From NCBI GenBank assembly GCA_029254025.1, contig JAQWYK010000047.1, positions 1-64,000 on the forward strand: 64,000 bases of DNA. The letters run 5' to 3'. Positions 17,797 to 26,796 of the stretch are shown one piece after another. A model generated the notes under the pieces. That model ran no database searches. It saw nothing but the letters and a program-made list of their open reading frames with translations, and was not told the origin of the DNA. The DNA is from Crocinitomicaceae bacterium (lineage in GTDB: Bacteria; Bacteroidota; Bacteroidia; Flavobacteriales_D; Crocinitomicaceae). Position 1 is the stretch's first letter, and every line of letters begins with the position of its first letter. A program made the position numbers and the translations under genes.

Positions 17797-17804
17797 TATT
17801 TTTG
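17797..17804 (+). promoter_or_regulatory. -7 promoter box (TATTTTTG) of ccsBA
   Basis: TATTTTTG matches TAnnTTTG and overlaps the upstream in-frame start at 17802. Transcription would begin near 17810, which makes the ATG at 17826 the start. No clear -33 TTG is seen. Confidence 0.5.
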
Positions 17805-17825
17805 TGTGCATATTTATTCTTAGAA

Positions 17826-20800
17826 ATGATCGATCGAATTTTAAAAGAGTTGTTCTCCATTCGCATGATGACGGTGGGCTTGGTTATATTTCTCGGTGCC
17901 ATTGCAATAGCTACATTTATTGAATCGGATTACGGTACTCCTGCCTCGAAAATAGCAGTGTTCAATACAGGTTGGTTTGAATTTTTATTGTTTTACCTCT
18001 GTATTAACCTCATGGTGAATATTTCAAGGTATAAACTCTTTCGACCTGAGAAAGCAGCGGTACTGGCGTTTCATTTATCTTTTATTGTGATTATTATCGG
18101 TGCTGGATTGACACGCTACATGGGGTTTGAAGGTCAAATGCCAATCAAAGAAGGACAAACGTCTAATGTTATTTTTTCGGCAGATCCCTACTTGATAATT
18201 CAAGCTAACGATTTAGTCAATCAATATGAACTAGAGGAAAAACGTTGGTTATCTGAAGCCTATCAAAACCCGTTTGAACATTCTTTTCAGTTGCCGAATC
18301 GAGTTCCTGTGACAGTTTCGCATGTTGATTATCAGGAGTCAATTATTGATTCAGTCGTGATTGCAGACTCCCTGAAGGGAGAAGCCATAGAATTTGTAGT
18401 GCGGGGTCAAAATGTTCATTTGTTTAAAGGTGAACAAGTAGTTATTGGAGATGTAAATTATTCATTTGAGGCAGAAACTCCGATTCCCGGAGTTCAAATT
18501 TTTGAAAAGGAGCGAAAACTGTATATTCAATCCATTCAGCCGTTCGAACGTGTTGATATGTCGCAACTCAGTGTGGAAGATCGTCAAAAAAATGAATTAG
18601 ACTCCAGCAAGGTTGAGCGCATCGTTGCGGATACAGCAGTTCAGTTCTATTCGGGCCGTTTATACATGATCGGTAAGGAGAGCTTTGTTTTTAGAGAATA
18701 CCGCAAGAATATTGGTCGCGTCCGTATGAAGGATAGCAAGAGAGACGATGCACTTGATATCTTAGTGGTCAAATTGACAAGCCCTACGGAAGAAAAAATC
18801 ATTGAAATTCCTGCTGGTGTCGACAAGATTTTAGATCCATACTATGTGTCTTTTGAGGGAATGAATTTTGAAATTGCTTACGGTTCAAAACCAATAGAAA
18901 TACCTTTCTCTGTGTTGTGCCGTGACTTTCAATTGGATCGATATCCCGGATCAGATATGGCCAGTTCGTTTGCTTCGGAAGTAACCGTAATTGATGATAG
19001 CTTAGATAAAACATTTAATCAGCGCATATTTATGAATCACGTGATGGATTATAATGGCTTCAGATTTTTTCAGTCGAGCTACTTTCCGGATGAATCAGGG
19101 ACTATTTTGAGTGTGAATGCAGATTGGTGGGGAACTAATATAACCTATTTAGGCTACCTACTGATGACCATAGGTATGGCCCTTTCCTTATTTGCACCAA
19201 AAGGACGTATGCGCGATTTGAATACGCTGATTAAAAAATCTAGAGCGAATCGTTCGAAGATGGTAATGTTAGTCGCACTCACATTGAGCAATTTAGGCAA
19301 CGGTGAAGTGCTAGCACATGGAGATGAACCTCACTCGCACGAGCATGAGACAGGCACAGAGACAGAGGTAGATCGCTCCCGATTTGAAGAAAAAGCACCG
19401 GCTGCGAAGTACTTATCTCTGGAGGATGCAAAACAGTTAGAAGATTTGTTGGTGCAAGACAGAGATGGACGAATTATTCCTTTTCATACTATGAGTGACC
19501 GCGTTTTGCGAAAGGTGCACTACAGTCAAACGTACAATGGTAAAACAGCTGTTCAAACACTTGTTTCTATGCACTTGTATGGCCCCCCCACTTGGAAAGA
19601 TGAAAAAGTTATTTATGTCTCTTCGAAAATTAACGACCAATTGGGTGTTGGACGTTACGTCTCAATATCCGATGTTGAAGATGAGCATGGGAATTTCCGT
19701 TGGATACAGGAATATACAGCTGCTTTTGAAAAGCCAGATGCTCGAAAGAATGAATTTGATAAGCAGTTGATCAAATTAGGAGAACGCTACCGTGTATTGA
19801 AGGATGTATTAAATTACCAATTCTTCCGTGTAATCCCTATTCCTGATGATGAACGAGGAGGATGGGCTTGGCCATTCGCGTTGGAGTTGCGTGATAAAGA
19901 TCTTACAGGGAATAATTTGGCGGTTTCATTGCTTCAAGAGTTGTATGCCGTAACAGAGGGGGATAAGAAGTTTGAAAGTGCTGGAGTGCATCTAGCTGAT
20001 TTGAAAGTATTACAATGGGAGAATGTTGAGGCTTTCGGAAAAGCAAATCCATCGGCAGATGTGCCTTCGAAGTCTCAGGTTGCAGCCGAAATTGTATACA
20101 ATGACCTGAATCCCTTTTCATGGATTAAGAATGTTTATTTCCTGCTCGGATTTGTCTTGATTGTCATTTTCTTTTTCCGCGTACTTTCTGCCACAACTGC
20201 AAAATTGGAGCGCGTTTTTAAATTGATAGCGCTGCCTTTTGTGATTTTAGTATTTGCCTTTTTCATCCTTCACGGAATAGGTTTGGGGTATCGCTCATAC
20301 ATTTCTGGATATGCTCCTTGGAGTAATGGTTACGAGGCCGTGATATTTATTGCATGGGCAACGGTTCTAGCAGGAATTATTTTTATTCGAAAAAATCCAG
20401 CAGTTCTTGCAGCTACAGTTTTGTTATCCGGATTGATGTTAATGGTAACTGAAATGAATTTACTCGATCCGGAAATCACACCGCTGCAACCAGTCTTGAA
20501 GTCATACTGGCTAATGATTCATGTAGCAATAATTACTGCTTCGTATGGTTTTTTGGGGTTAGCGGCCATTTTGGGACTCTTGAATTTGATTTTGTTAATG
20601 GTGCGTACTTCATCCAATGGAAAGCGAATCACCATGAATGTCAATGAACTTACGGCGGTAAACGAAATGACAATGACAATTGGATTATTCATGTTAACAA
20701 TTGGAACTTTCCTCGGAGGCGTTTGGGCAAATGAATCTTGGGGGCGCTATTGGGGCTGGGATCCAAAGGAAACGTGGGCATTAGTTTCCGTGTTGGTTTA

Positions 20801-21059
20801 CGCTGTTATTCTGCATCTTAGATATATACCTGGATTAAATAATAGATTCCTATTGAATACTGTTAGTTTTTGGGGTTATTCGGCGATACTTTTTACGTTT
20901 TTTGGGGTAAATTTTGTCCTTGTAGGTTTGCATTCATACGCGCAGGGTGATGGAGTCACTGAATTCCCAACATGGGTGATTTATACGGCTATCGGTTTTG
21001 CAGTATTTAACTTGTTGAGCTTAGCGGCATACTTAAACTACAAAAAGAAAAAATCATGA
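17826..21059 (+). CDS. ccsBA: Fused cytochrome c maturation protein CcsB-CcsA (system II heme lyase)
   Basis: A 1077-residue membrane protein that exports heme and attaches it to apocytochromes c at the outer face of the inner membrane. The first half is ResB/CcsB-like: three early helices (about 10-105), a long periplasmic domain, and a helix around 440. A periplasmic linker with a His-rich patch (HGDEPHSHEHE) and the segment QDRDGRIIPFHT follows. The last 300 residues are CcsA, with the heme-binding WWD motif (WGRYWGWDPKETWA). System II genes are often split; fusions are known in Bacteroidota and Campylobacterota. Its stop overlaps the start of the peroxidase gene (ATGA), so it heads a redox operon. 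Confidence 0.93.
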   Translation: MIDRILKELFSIRMMTVGLVIFLGAIAIATFIESDYGTPASKIAVFNTGWFEFLLFYLCINLMVNISRYKLFRPEKAAVLAFHLSFIVIIIGAGLTRYMGFEGQMPIKEGQTSNVIFSADPYLIIQANDLVNQYELEEKRWLSEAYQNPFEHSFQLPNRVPVTVSHVDYQESIIDSVVIADSLKGEAIEFVVRGQNVHLFKGEQVVIGDVNYSFEAETPIPGVQIFEKERKLYIQSIQPFERVDMSQLSVEDRQKNELDSSKVERIVADTAVQFYSGRLYMIGKESFVFREYRKNIGRVRMKDSKRDDALDILVVKLTSPTEEKIIEIPAGVDKILDPYYVSFEGMNFEIAYGSKPIEIPFSVLCRDFQLDRYPGSDMASSFASEVTVIDDSLDKTFNQRIFMNHVMDYNGFRFFQSSYFPDESGTILSVNADWWGTNITYLGYLLMTIGMALSLFAPKGRMRDLNTLIKKSRANRSKMVMLVALTLSNLGNGEVLAHGDEPHSHEHETGTETEVDRSRFEEKAPAAKYLSLEDAKQLEDLLVQDRDGRIIPFHTMSDRVLRKVHYSQTYNGKTAVQTLVSMHLYGPPTWKDEKVIYVSSKINDQLGVGRYVSISDVEDEHGNFRWIQEYTAAFEKPDARKNEFDKQLIKLGERYRVLKDVLNYQFFRVIPIPDDERGGWAWPFALELRDKDLTGNNLAVSLLQELYAVTEGDKKFESAGVHLADLKVLQWENVEAFGKANPSADVPSKSQVAAEIVYNDLNPFSWIKNVYFLLGFVLIVIFFFRVLSATTAKLERVFKLIALPFVILVFAFFILHGIGLGYRSYISGYAPWSNGYEAVIFIAWATVLAGIIFIRKNPAVLAATVLLSGLMLMVTEMNLLDPEITPLQPVLKSYWLMIHVAIITASYGFLGLAAILGLLNLILLMVRTSSNGKRITMNVNELTAVNEMTMTIGLFMLTIGTFLGGVWANESWGRYWGWDPKETWALVSVLVYAVILHLRYIPGLNNRFLLNTVSFWGYSAILFTFFGVNFVLVGLHSYAQGDGVTEFPTWVIYTAIGFAVFNLLSLAAYLNYKKKKS

Positions 21060-21535
21060 GTTTACACAATTTTAAAGGAACTACCATTACAGGAGATACG
21101 AAGGATTTTGCGGACTTCGAAGGGAGGAAAGTAATGATTGTCAACACTGCATCAGAATGTGGCTTAACACCGCAATATGCACAACTACAGGAGTTATACG
21201 AAAATACGGGCCGTGCAAATTTTGAAATCATTGGGTTTCCATGCAATGATTTTGGAGGGCAAGAGCCAAGTCCAGAACAACAAGTAGCCCAGTTTTGTGA
21301 AAAGAATTTTGGAGTAAAATTCCCCATGATGGCCAAGATTTCTGTGAAAGGGGCAAATACTCACCCCATCTATCAATGGTTACTTGAACAGTCAGTAAAG
21401 AGTGGACAGCATTCAGAGGTTAAATGGAATTTTCATAAGTTTTTGGTGAATGAGCAAGGTGAATTTGTAAAGAGTGTTGAGCCAACAACTTCTCCAATTG
21501 ATGAAGAAATTGTAAATTGGATTCATGGAAAATAA
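21056..21535 (+). CDS. Glutathione peroxidase-like thiol peroxidase
   Basis: A 159-residue peroxidase of the GPx family that reduces hydroperoxides. The catalytic Cys 35 lies in NTASECGLTP, Cys 63 in FPCNDFGGQEP, Gln 69 in the same box, and Trp 124/Asn 125 in VKWNFHKF, so the usual tetrad is complete. Cys replaces selenocysteine. No signal peptide is seen, so it should be cytoplasmic. Proteins of this form generally use thioredoxin. The overlap with bshB1 downstream (11 bp) raises bacillithiol as an alternative reductant; that is inference. It also overlaps ccsBA by 4 bp. Confidence 0.95.
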   Translation: MSLHNFKGTTITGDTKDFADFEGRKVMIVNTASECGLTPQYAQLQELYENTGRANFEIIGFPCNDFGGQEPSPEQQVAQFCEKNFGVKFPMMAKISVKGANTHPIYQWLLEQSVKSGQHSEVKWNFHKFLVNEQGEFVKSVEPTTSPIDEEIVNWIHGK

Positions 21536-22247
21536 AGTAGATATACTTGCAATTGGTGCTCATCCAGATGATGTGGAATTGTCATGCGGTGGTACATTGG
21601 CAAAACATGCACATGGCGGTAAAAAAGTAGCAGTAGTCGATTTGACAGAGGGAGAACTGGGTTCTCGCGGTTCAGTAACAACACGTTACACTGAAGCGGC
21701 TGAGGCATCCAAAATACTGGGTATAGTGGATCGTAAAAATTTGCAATTACCGGATGGATTTTTTCAAGAGGACCAAGAGAGTTTAATTCGATTGATTCGG
21801 CAGATTCGGTATTTTCAACCTACTATCATTTTAGCTAATGCTCCGAGTGATCGCCATCCTGACCACGGAAAAGGTGCTCAATTGATCGCGCGAGCAGCAT
21901 TTTTGTCTGGTTTAAGAAAGATAGAAACGTCATACAATGATGTACTTCAAGAGCCGTGGAGACCATCATCGGTATATCATTACATTCAAGATTATTTTTT
22001 AGAACCCGATTTTGTGGTGGACGTAACGGATTTTGTGGAAAAGAAATTCGAAGCAATAAAGGCGTATAAAACGCAATTTTACGATCCCAACTCAAAAGAA
22101 CCTCAAACGCCAATCTCAGGAGAGGAGTTTTTTGATTTCATGAAGGGAAGAATGATGCAATATGGCCGGCCGATTGGCGTTACATATGCCGAGGGGTTTG
22201 TAACAGACCGTTATATTGGCGTCGACAATTTATTTGATTTACGTTAA
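21525..22247 (+). CDS. bshB1: Bacillithiol biosynthesis deacetylase BshB1
   Basis: A 240-residue zinc LmbE/PIG-L-fold deacetylase. It removes acetate from GlcNAc-malate, the second step of bacillithiol synthesis. The zinc motif HPDD is at 13-16, and HPDH at 111-114. ELSCGGTL and RYIGVDNLFDL at the C-terminus are typical of BshB1 rather than of general LmbE proteins. The start overlaps the peroxidase gene by 11 bp. BshA and BshC are not in the window. The cell would therefore use bacillithiol as its low-molecular-weight thiol. Confidence 0.93.
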   Translation: MENKVDILAIGAHPDDVELSCGGTLAKHAHGGKKVAVVDLTEGELGSRGSVTTRYTEAAEASKILGIVDRKNLQLPDGFFQEDQESLIRLIRQIRYFQPTIILANAPSDRHPDHGKGAQLIARAAFLSGLRKIETSYNDVLQEPWRPSSVYHYIQDYFLEPDFVVDVTDFVEKKFEAIKAYKTQFYDPNSKEPQTPISGEEFFDFMKGRMMQYGRPIGVTYAEGFVTDRYIGVDNLFDLR

Positions 22248-22287
22248 TTTTGTCCGTGATTCGATAAACGCTACTTAAAAATCAACC

Positions 22288-23451
22288 TTGAGCAAACGAA
22301 ACGTACTGTTTTTGGCGAGTTGGTTTCCAACACGCATTCATGAGACATCTGGGAATTTCAATGAGAAGTTTGCCGAAGCAATTGCGATGTTTCATCAAGT
22401 AGTCGTTTTGCACGTAATTGCAGATAGTGATGCAACAAAAAAAGTTGAGATTGTAACCACAGAGCAAGACGGATATAAAAAAGTAGTTGTCTATTTTCGC
22501 AAAAGGAAAAAAGAGAGCATTTTTAACAAGATACAAAAGGCCTATCGCTATTTTAAATATTATCGACAAGGGTATCAAATTATTCGAGAAAAGTGGGGTC
22601 GACCTGACATTGTCCATAACAATGTGTTGTTTCCTTCTGGACTTTTCGCCCTTTACCTCAAAAAGTTACATAAAATACCTTATATCAGTACAGAGCATTG
22701 GACTGGATATTTGAGCTATAGAAATTTAGCTATTGGAAGGCTTCGTTTAAAGTTAACACGAACCATAGCGAGGCATGCACATTGGGTGTGTCCCGTGACG
22801 GAGCATTTACAACATGGAATGGAGCAGTTTGGGATTCAAGGTAATTATTCGATCGTACCAAATGTGGTAGATGATACCGTTTTCTACCCATCTACTGATT
22901 CATTTAACAATCCCATCCACTTTTTGCATGTTTCGAATTGTAAAGATTCCCACAAGAATATTTCAGGGATGATACGTGCATTTGATAATTTTGCTGATAT
23001 CGAGAAGCGCGCCGAATTAACAATAATTACAGAGGAAAGTGTAGACGATGTTTACGCAATAATGGCCGGAGTGTCGTTTCGAAATCAAGCACAATTAAAA
23101 GTTTTGGGAAGACAAGCCATTGAAATGGTCGCCGAATTTATGCGTAAGGCTTCTTGTTTGTTGTTATTTAGCAATTTCGAAACATTTTCTGTTGTGGTTG
23201 CGGAGGCATGGTCTTGTGGTATTCCCGCAATATATTCACGGTGTGGAGGATTGACAGAGATAAACAATCCTGCTATTGGAATACAGGTCACTAAAGGTAA
23301 CGAGCAGGAGTTGTTTGATGCGTTACGAACTGTTTCAAGCGGCGAAACCCATTTTGATCGTTCGGCAATATTGAATCAAGCGAGAGAATATGGTATGGTC
23401 GCTGTTCAGGAAAAGTTTTCGGCGCTTTATGACCAAGTACTCAAGGATTAA
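22288..23451 (+). CDS. Glycosyltransferase family 4 protein
   Basis: A 387-residue GT-B glycosyltransferase. The N-terminal domain begins LFLASWFPTRIHETSGNF, a form common in Bacteroidota surface-polysaccharide enzymes. The nucleotide-sugar domain has FETFSVVVAEAWSCGIPAIYS with the E-x7-E-type pattern (about 292-312). The start is a TTG; no ATG lies near the conserved first strand. It is not BshA, although bshB1 is 40 bp upstream: the BshA N-terminal motif is absent. A flippase gene follows after 68 bp, so the pair probably serves surface glycan assembly. Confidence 0.87.
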   Translation: MSKRNVLFLASWFPTRIHETSGNFNEKFAEAIAMFHQVVVLHVIADSDATKKVEIVTTEQDGYKKVVVYFRKRKKESIFNKIQKAYRYFKYYRQGYQIIREKWGRPDIVHNNVLFPSGLFALYLKKLHKIPYISTEHWTGYLSYRNLAIGRLRLKLTRTIARHAHWVCPVTEHLQHGMEQFGIQGNYSIVPNVVDDTVFYPSTDSFNNPIHFLHVSNCKDSHKNISGMIRAFDNFADIEKRAELTIITEESVDDVYAIMAGVSFRNQAQLKVLGRQAIEMVAEFMRKASCLLLFSNFETFSVVVAEAWSCGIPAIYSRCGGLTEINNPAIGIQVTKGNEQELFDALRTVSSGETHFDRSAILNQAREYGMVAVQEKFSALYDQVLKD

Positions 23452-23519
23452 ATTTCATACACAGATTGAATACATCGTTGTACAGATATTATTGTAGTTT
23501 CGTAAAAAGTGAATAGCTA

Positions 23520-24788
23520 ATGTTGGTCAAAATATTCGGTACTGTTTTCAGTAAGACGTTTGCTTCTGTAGTGAATTTCCTTATTGTGATTATTACTGCG
23601 AAGTATCTCGGTGCTGCAGCGCGCGGAGAAATTGCCTTAGTTGTTCTTTCTGTGAGTATCGTGGCACTTTTTCAATCTATTATTGGTGGTTCTGCATTGA
23701 CTTTTTTTGCTTCCAATCACGCCTTAAAACGATTATTAACGATAGCAATAGGTTGGTCGATGGTTGTTGGGACTGCGGTTAGTGTGATTCTGGCTCAGAC
23801 TGGACTTATCCCTTCGGATGTATCGCTAGAGGTACTTTTGATTTCTTTGCCGCAGGGATTAGTGCTTATTTTTCAAAGTATATTAATTGGCCGAAAGCAG
23901 ATTTTAGAATATAATGCGTTGGAGTTTATGCGTTCAGCTACATTAGCCAGTTTGTTGTTATTGGTGGTGATGGGATTCGAGCAACATGATCTCTCATGGG
24001 TGTACACTGGATATGTTACGGCAAACATTACTACTGCGATAGCGGGCGTCTATTTTATGACAAGACTTCCTAAAGTTGTGTCAGAAGTCACCTTATTACC
24101 TTTGTCGAAAAAGTTGTTCAGGTTTGGTTTCCAAGTTCAGTTGAACAATATATCCCAGATGTTCAATTATCGTTTTGTGTATTTTGTCATTGAAAAATCG
24201 AAAGGTTTGGAGGTGTTAGGGGTTTTCTCTGTGGCCATCTCCATTGCAGAAACCATATGGATCATCTCCAAAAGTATTTCAACTTATCAAACTTCATTAT
24301 TGGTGAATACCACCGATCGATTTAAACAAGCTACGAGCTCGGTTTCCTTTGCTAAAATGAGCGTTTTCTTTACCGCTATCGCGCTCATTGTTTTATTGAT
24401 AATTCCGGAAGTTTTTTTTGCACGGCTTTTTGGGGGACAATTCAGTGTGATCAAAATGGTTAACGTGTATTTTGCGCCAGCTATTTTATTTCTTGCTTTT
24501 TTCGGAATAATCAACCACTATTTTTACAGTACGAATCGGAATGATATAAATATTTATGCGTCTCTCTTGGGGAATTTATTAACGCTGATATCAGCACTTC
24601 TTTTAATTCCTTCATTTGGTCTTTTAGGAGCGGCAGGTACCTACAGTATTGCGTACTTCGGAATGCTGATTTTTATGTCGTTTGCTTTTCGAAGTGTTTC
24701 AGGATTAACCTGGACTGCTTTTTACCCAAAAAAGGATGATTTTAATCGATTTCTTAAACTCTTAAATAAGCACAAATACACTCCTTGA
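23520..24788 (+). CDS. Polysaccharide (O-antigen type) flippase, MATE/Wzx-like
   Basis: A 422-residue inner-membrane protein with about 12 helices. The N-terminus FSKTFASVVNFLIVIITAKYLGAAARGEIALVV matches the polysaccharide_synt family, which moves lipid-linked glycans across the membrane. A short basic C-terminal tail ends the protein. It follows a glycosyltransferase. No polymerase or further sugar genes are present, so this is a small satellite of a larger pathway. A CCTTGATA/TATCAAGG dyad (24783-24790 and 24800-24807) overlaps its stop codon. Confidence 0.88.
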   Translation: MLVKIFGTVFSKTFASVVNFLIVIITAKYLGAAARGEIALVVLSVSIVALFQSIIGGSALTFFASNHALKRLLTIAIGWSMVVGTAVSVILAQTGLIPSDVSLEVLLISLPQGLVLIFQSILIGRKQILEYNALEFMRSATLASLLLLVVMGFEQHDLSWVYTGYVTANITTAIAGVYFMTRLPKVVSEVTLLPLSKKLFRFGFQVQLNNISQMFNYRFVYFVIEKSKGLEVLGVFSVAISIAETIWIISKSISTYQTSLLVNTTDRFKQATSSVSFAKMSVFFTAIALIVLLIIPEVFFARLFGGQFSVIKMVNVYFAPAILFLAFFGIINHYFYSTNRNDINIYASLLGNLLTLISALLLIPSFGLLGAAGTYSIAYFGMLIFMSFAFRSVSGLTWTAFYPKKDDFNRFLKLLNKHKYTP

Positions 24789-24832
24789 TATCCTTAGTTT
24801 ATCAAGGGTTTCAAAGGAATATTCTTGTTTAG

Positions 24833-24863
24833 TTGCTTTCTTATCAAGAAAGTATTATTTTTA
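24833..24863 (+). promoter_or_regulatory. Promoter with a dyad in its spacer (TTG-N20-TATTTTTA)
   Basis: TTG at 24833-24835 and TATTTTTA at 24856-24863, one base off consensus, are 20 bp apart. The spacer contains CTTTCTT-ATC-AAGAAAG (24836-24852), a perfect 7-bp dyad that could bind a regulator. The ATG of the T9SS gene follows at 24886. Confidence 0.45.
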
Positions 24864-24885
24864 CTTTAAATTTAAAACAAATCTT

Positions 24886-26685
24886 ATGAAAAAAATTGTA
24901 CTCTTATTTTGTGCGGTTGGAATAACTGTTTCAATTTCTGCTCAATTTTCTGTTACTGGTGTGAGTCCAGCAAATATCGCGGGTCAATATGATTACGGCG
25001 TTCAGGCAGGCTGTGGAGCCTATCCAGGTGTAACAGATGATGGTACTTGGAATACCTTATCATCAATAGATTTTAATATTCCTGGTACTTTTATTCAAGA
25101 TACTTTGATGCTTGTAGATGATGCTTCTGTTGGTATCAATCCTCAAGGCTATCCAATTGCTCAAGAAGGCTGTAATGCATTAGTGAATGATTTGACTGGA
25201 AAAATAGCTGTTGCTTATCGTAACACATGTTTCTTTTCTTCTAAAGTTTTTTACGCCCAAGAAGCAGGTGCTGTAGCAATTATTGTTATAAACCGTGAGG
25301 CGGGAGTTATTGACATGGCAGCGAATACTGATCCAGTGAATGGGCCTCTGGGTACTGATTGTACTATTCCAGCAATTTTTCTTGATCAAACTGATGGAGA
25401 AGCTTTGGTTCAGGCAATGGCCAATGGACCTGTTGTTATGTTTATGGGTAATAAATTAGGAGCCAATGCAAATGATGCAGGTGCCTTTTCGGAACAGATG
25501 CTGATTCCGGATTATGGTACTTCGCACAGTGCCTTATTCAACGGTTTCACTCCTGGTATACAAGCGTATAATTACGGAGCAAATACAAACGATATTTCTA
25601 TTCAGTGTACTATAGACGGCCCTTCTGGAAATGTTTATGATGAAACTGTTACACGAACAGGAATGGTTACGGGTGATACGATGGCTGCTTTTTCTGGAAA
25701 CCCAGAACAATTCACTCCTTGGGATTTAGGAATAGGTAATTATGAAAACGGTGATTATACGTTAACCTACACGATTTCATGCGTAGGTTTTACCGATGAT
25801 GATGATAGCGATAATGTGCTAACATCCGTATTTAATATCCAAGATAACGTAGTGTCTTTAGCCAGATTGGATGTAAATGGAAATCCAATTGCAAACTCTT
25901 TTCCGAGTAACACAACTAATTCTTATACGAGTTGTATGATGTTCCGTGATGCAAATGCATCTCAACTTGCATTGAAAGAGATAACATTTGTACCGACAAT
26001 TGATACTTCAGTTGTAGGTGTTACTTGGGATTTAATGGTTGCGGGTATTGATGTTTATGAATACATAGGTTTGGATTTTAATGATCCAGGTTACACAGGA
26101 CTTTTGGGTCCTGGCCAAGATTTGGTTTCGGTTTCTTTTACGGAATGGTATCCTTCCTCTGAATCAGACTTAGGCGCTCCTCAAACAGTGGATATTACAC
26201 CTATAGTTCTATCAGATAACCAAGCTTATTTTGTTTGTTTGAATAATCAAAATACTCCAGAAGTGGCATATGGTTATTATGGCGATTTGAATTATGATGG
26301 TAACCAAGGTATATATGGATATCCTCCTTCTCCTGTTGAAGTTGAGGGTACCTGGTATGGAGGTGGTTGGAACGGTGTTTCTGCAGCTTCGATTTCTCTC
26401 GGCATGATGGATGCTGCCTCAGTGGGAGTAGACAATATTGCAGGTTTGACTGGTAAGATTTATCCAAATCCAGGTGTTGATCAAGTAACAATTTTACTTA
26501 ATAATAGTGGTAACGCCAACCTTCAAGTTGCTGATGTTTCTGGTAAAATTTTGATTTCAAAATCTTTAACATTTGTTAATGGAAGAGCCGAAATGAATAT
26601 CGAAAAGATGGTTCAAGGACTTTATATATGTACTGTTACCTTGGAGGATGGAACAAGTACTCAGTTTAATTTTGTGAAAAACTAA
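24886..26685 (+). CDS. Exported PA-domain protein with T9SS type A sorting domain
   Basis: A 599-residue secreted protein. Signal peptide 1-20 (ISAQ). A protease-associated (PA) domain lies at about 75-190, with the VNDLTGKIAVAYRNTCFFSSKVFYAQEAGAVAIIV core and a closing strand TIPAIFLDQTDGEALV. A beta-rich middle follows (about 200-510). The C-terminal sorting domain (about 525-599) opens with GKIYPNPGVDQ and ends FNFVKN, the form recognised by the type IX system. No catalytic protease domain is seen, so the PA domain may mediate binding only. It has its own promoter and a very strong terminator. Confidence 0.9.
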   Translation: MKKIVLLFCAVGITVSISAQFSVTGVSPANIAGQYDYGVQAGCGAYPGVTDDGTWNTLSSIDFNIPGTFIQDTLMLVDDASVGINPQGYPIAQEGCNALVNDLTGKIAVAYRNTCFFSSKVFYAQEAGAVAIIVINREAGVIDMAANTDPVNGPLGTDCTIPAIFLDQTDGEALVQAMANGPVVMFMGNKLGANANDAGAFSEQMLIPDYGTSHSALFNGFTPGIQAYNYGANTNDISIQCTIDGPSGNVYDETVTRTGMVTGDTMAAFSGNPEQFTPWDLGIGNYENGDYTLTYTISCVGFTDDDDSDNVLTSVFNIQDNVVSLARLDVNGNPIANSFPSNTTNSYTSCMMFRDANASQLALKEITFVPTIDTSVVGVTWDLMVAGIDVYEYIGLDFNDPGYTGLLGPGQDLVSVSFTEWYPSSESDLGAPQTVDITPIVLSDNQAYFVCLNNQNTPEVAYGYYGDLNYDGNQGIYGYPPSPVEVEGTWYGGGWNGVSAASISLGMMDAASVGVDNIAGLTGKIYPNPGVDQVTILLNNSGNANLQVADVSGKILISKSLTFVNGRAEMNIEKMVQGLYICTVTLEDGTSTQFNFVKN

Positions 26686-26690
26686 ACTTT

Positions 26691-26740
26691 TAAATAAATA
26701 AAAAAAAGGGGGCGAATGCCCCCTTTTTTTTATTTATTTA
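26691..26740. terminator. Strong bidirectional terminator, 23-bp perfect stem
   Basis: Arms 26691-26713 and 26718-26740 are perfectly complementary with a 4-nt loop (GAAT). The GC core GGGGGC is flanked by A8/T8 runs. It separates the T9SS gene from the convergent minus-strand pair and can act in both directions. Confidence 0.95.
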
Positions 26741-26796
26741 AATATAGAATAAGGTTATCTAATAAGAGTTTAGACTTTAAGATTAATCACGAACTA

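Noticed and set aside
22288-23451. bshA (bacillithiol glycosyltransferase)
   Set aside because: It is next to bshB1 and is a GT4 enzyme, but the BshA N-terminal signature is absent and its partner downstream is a flippase.
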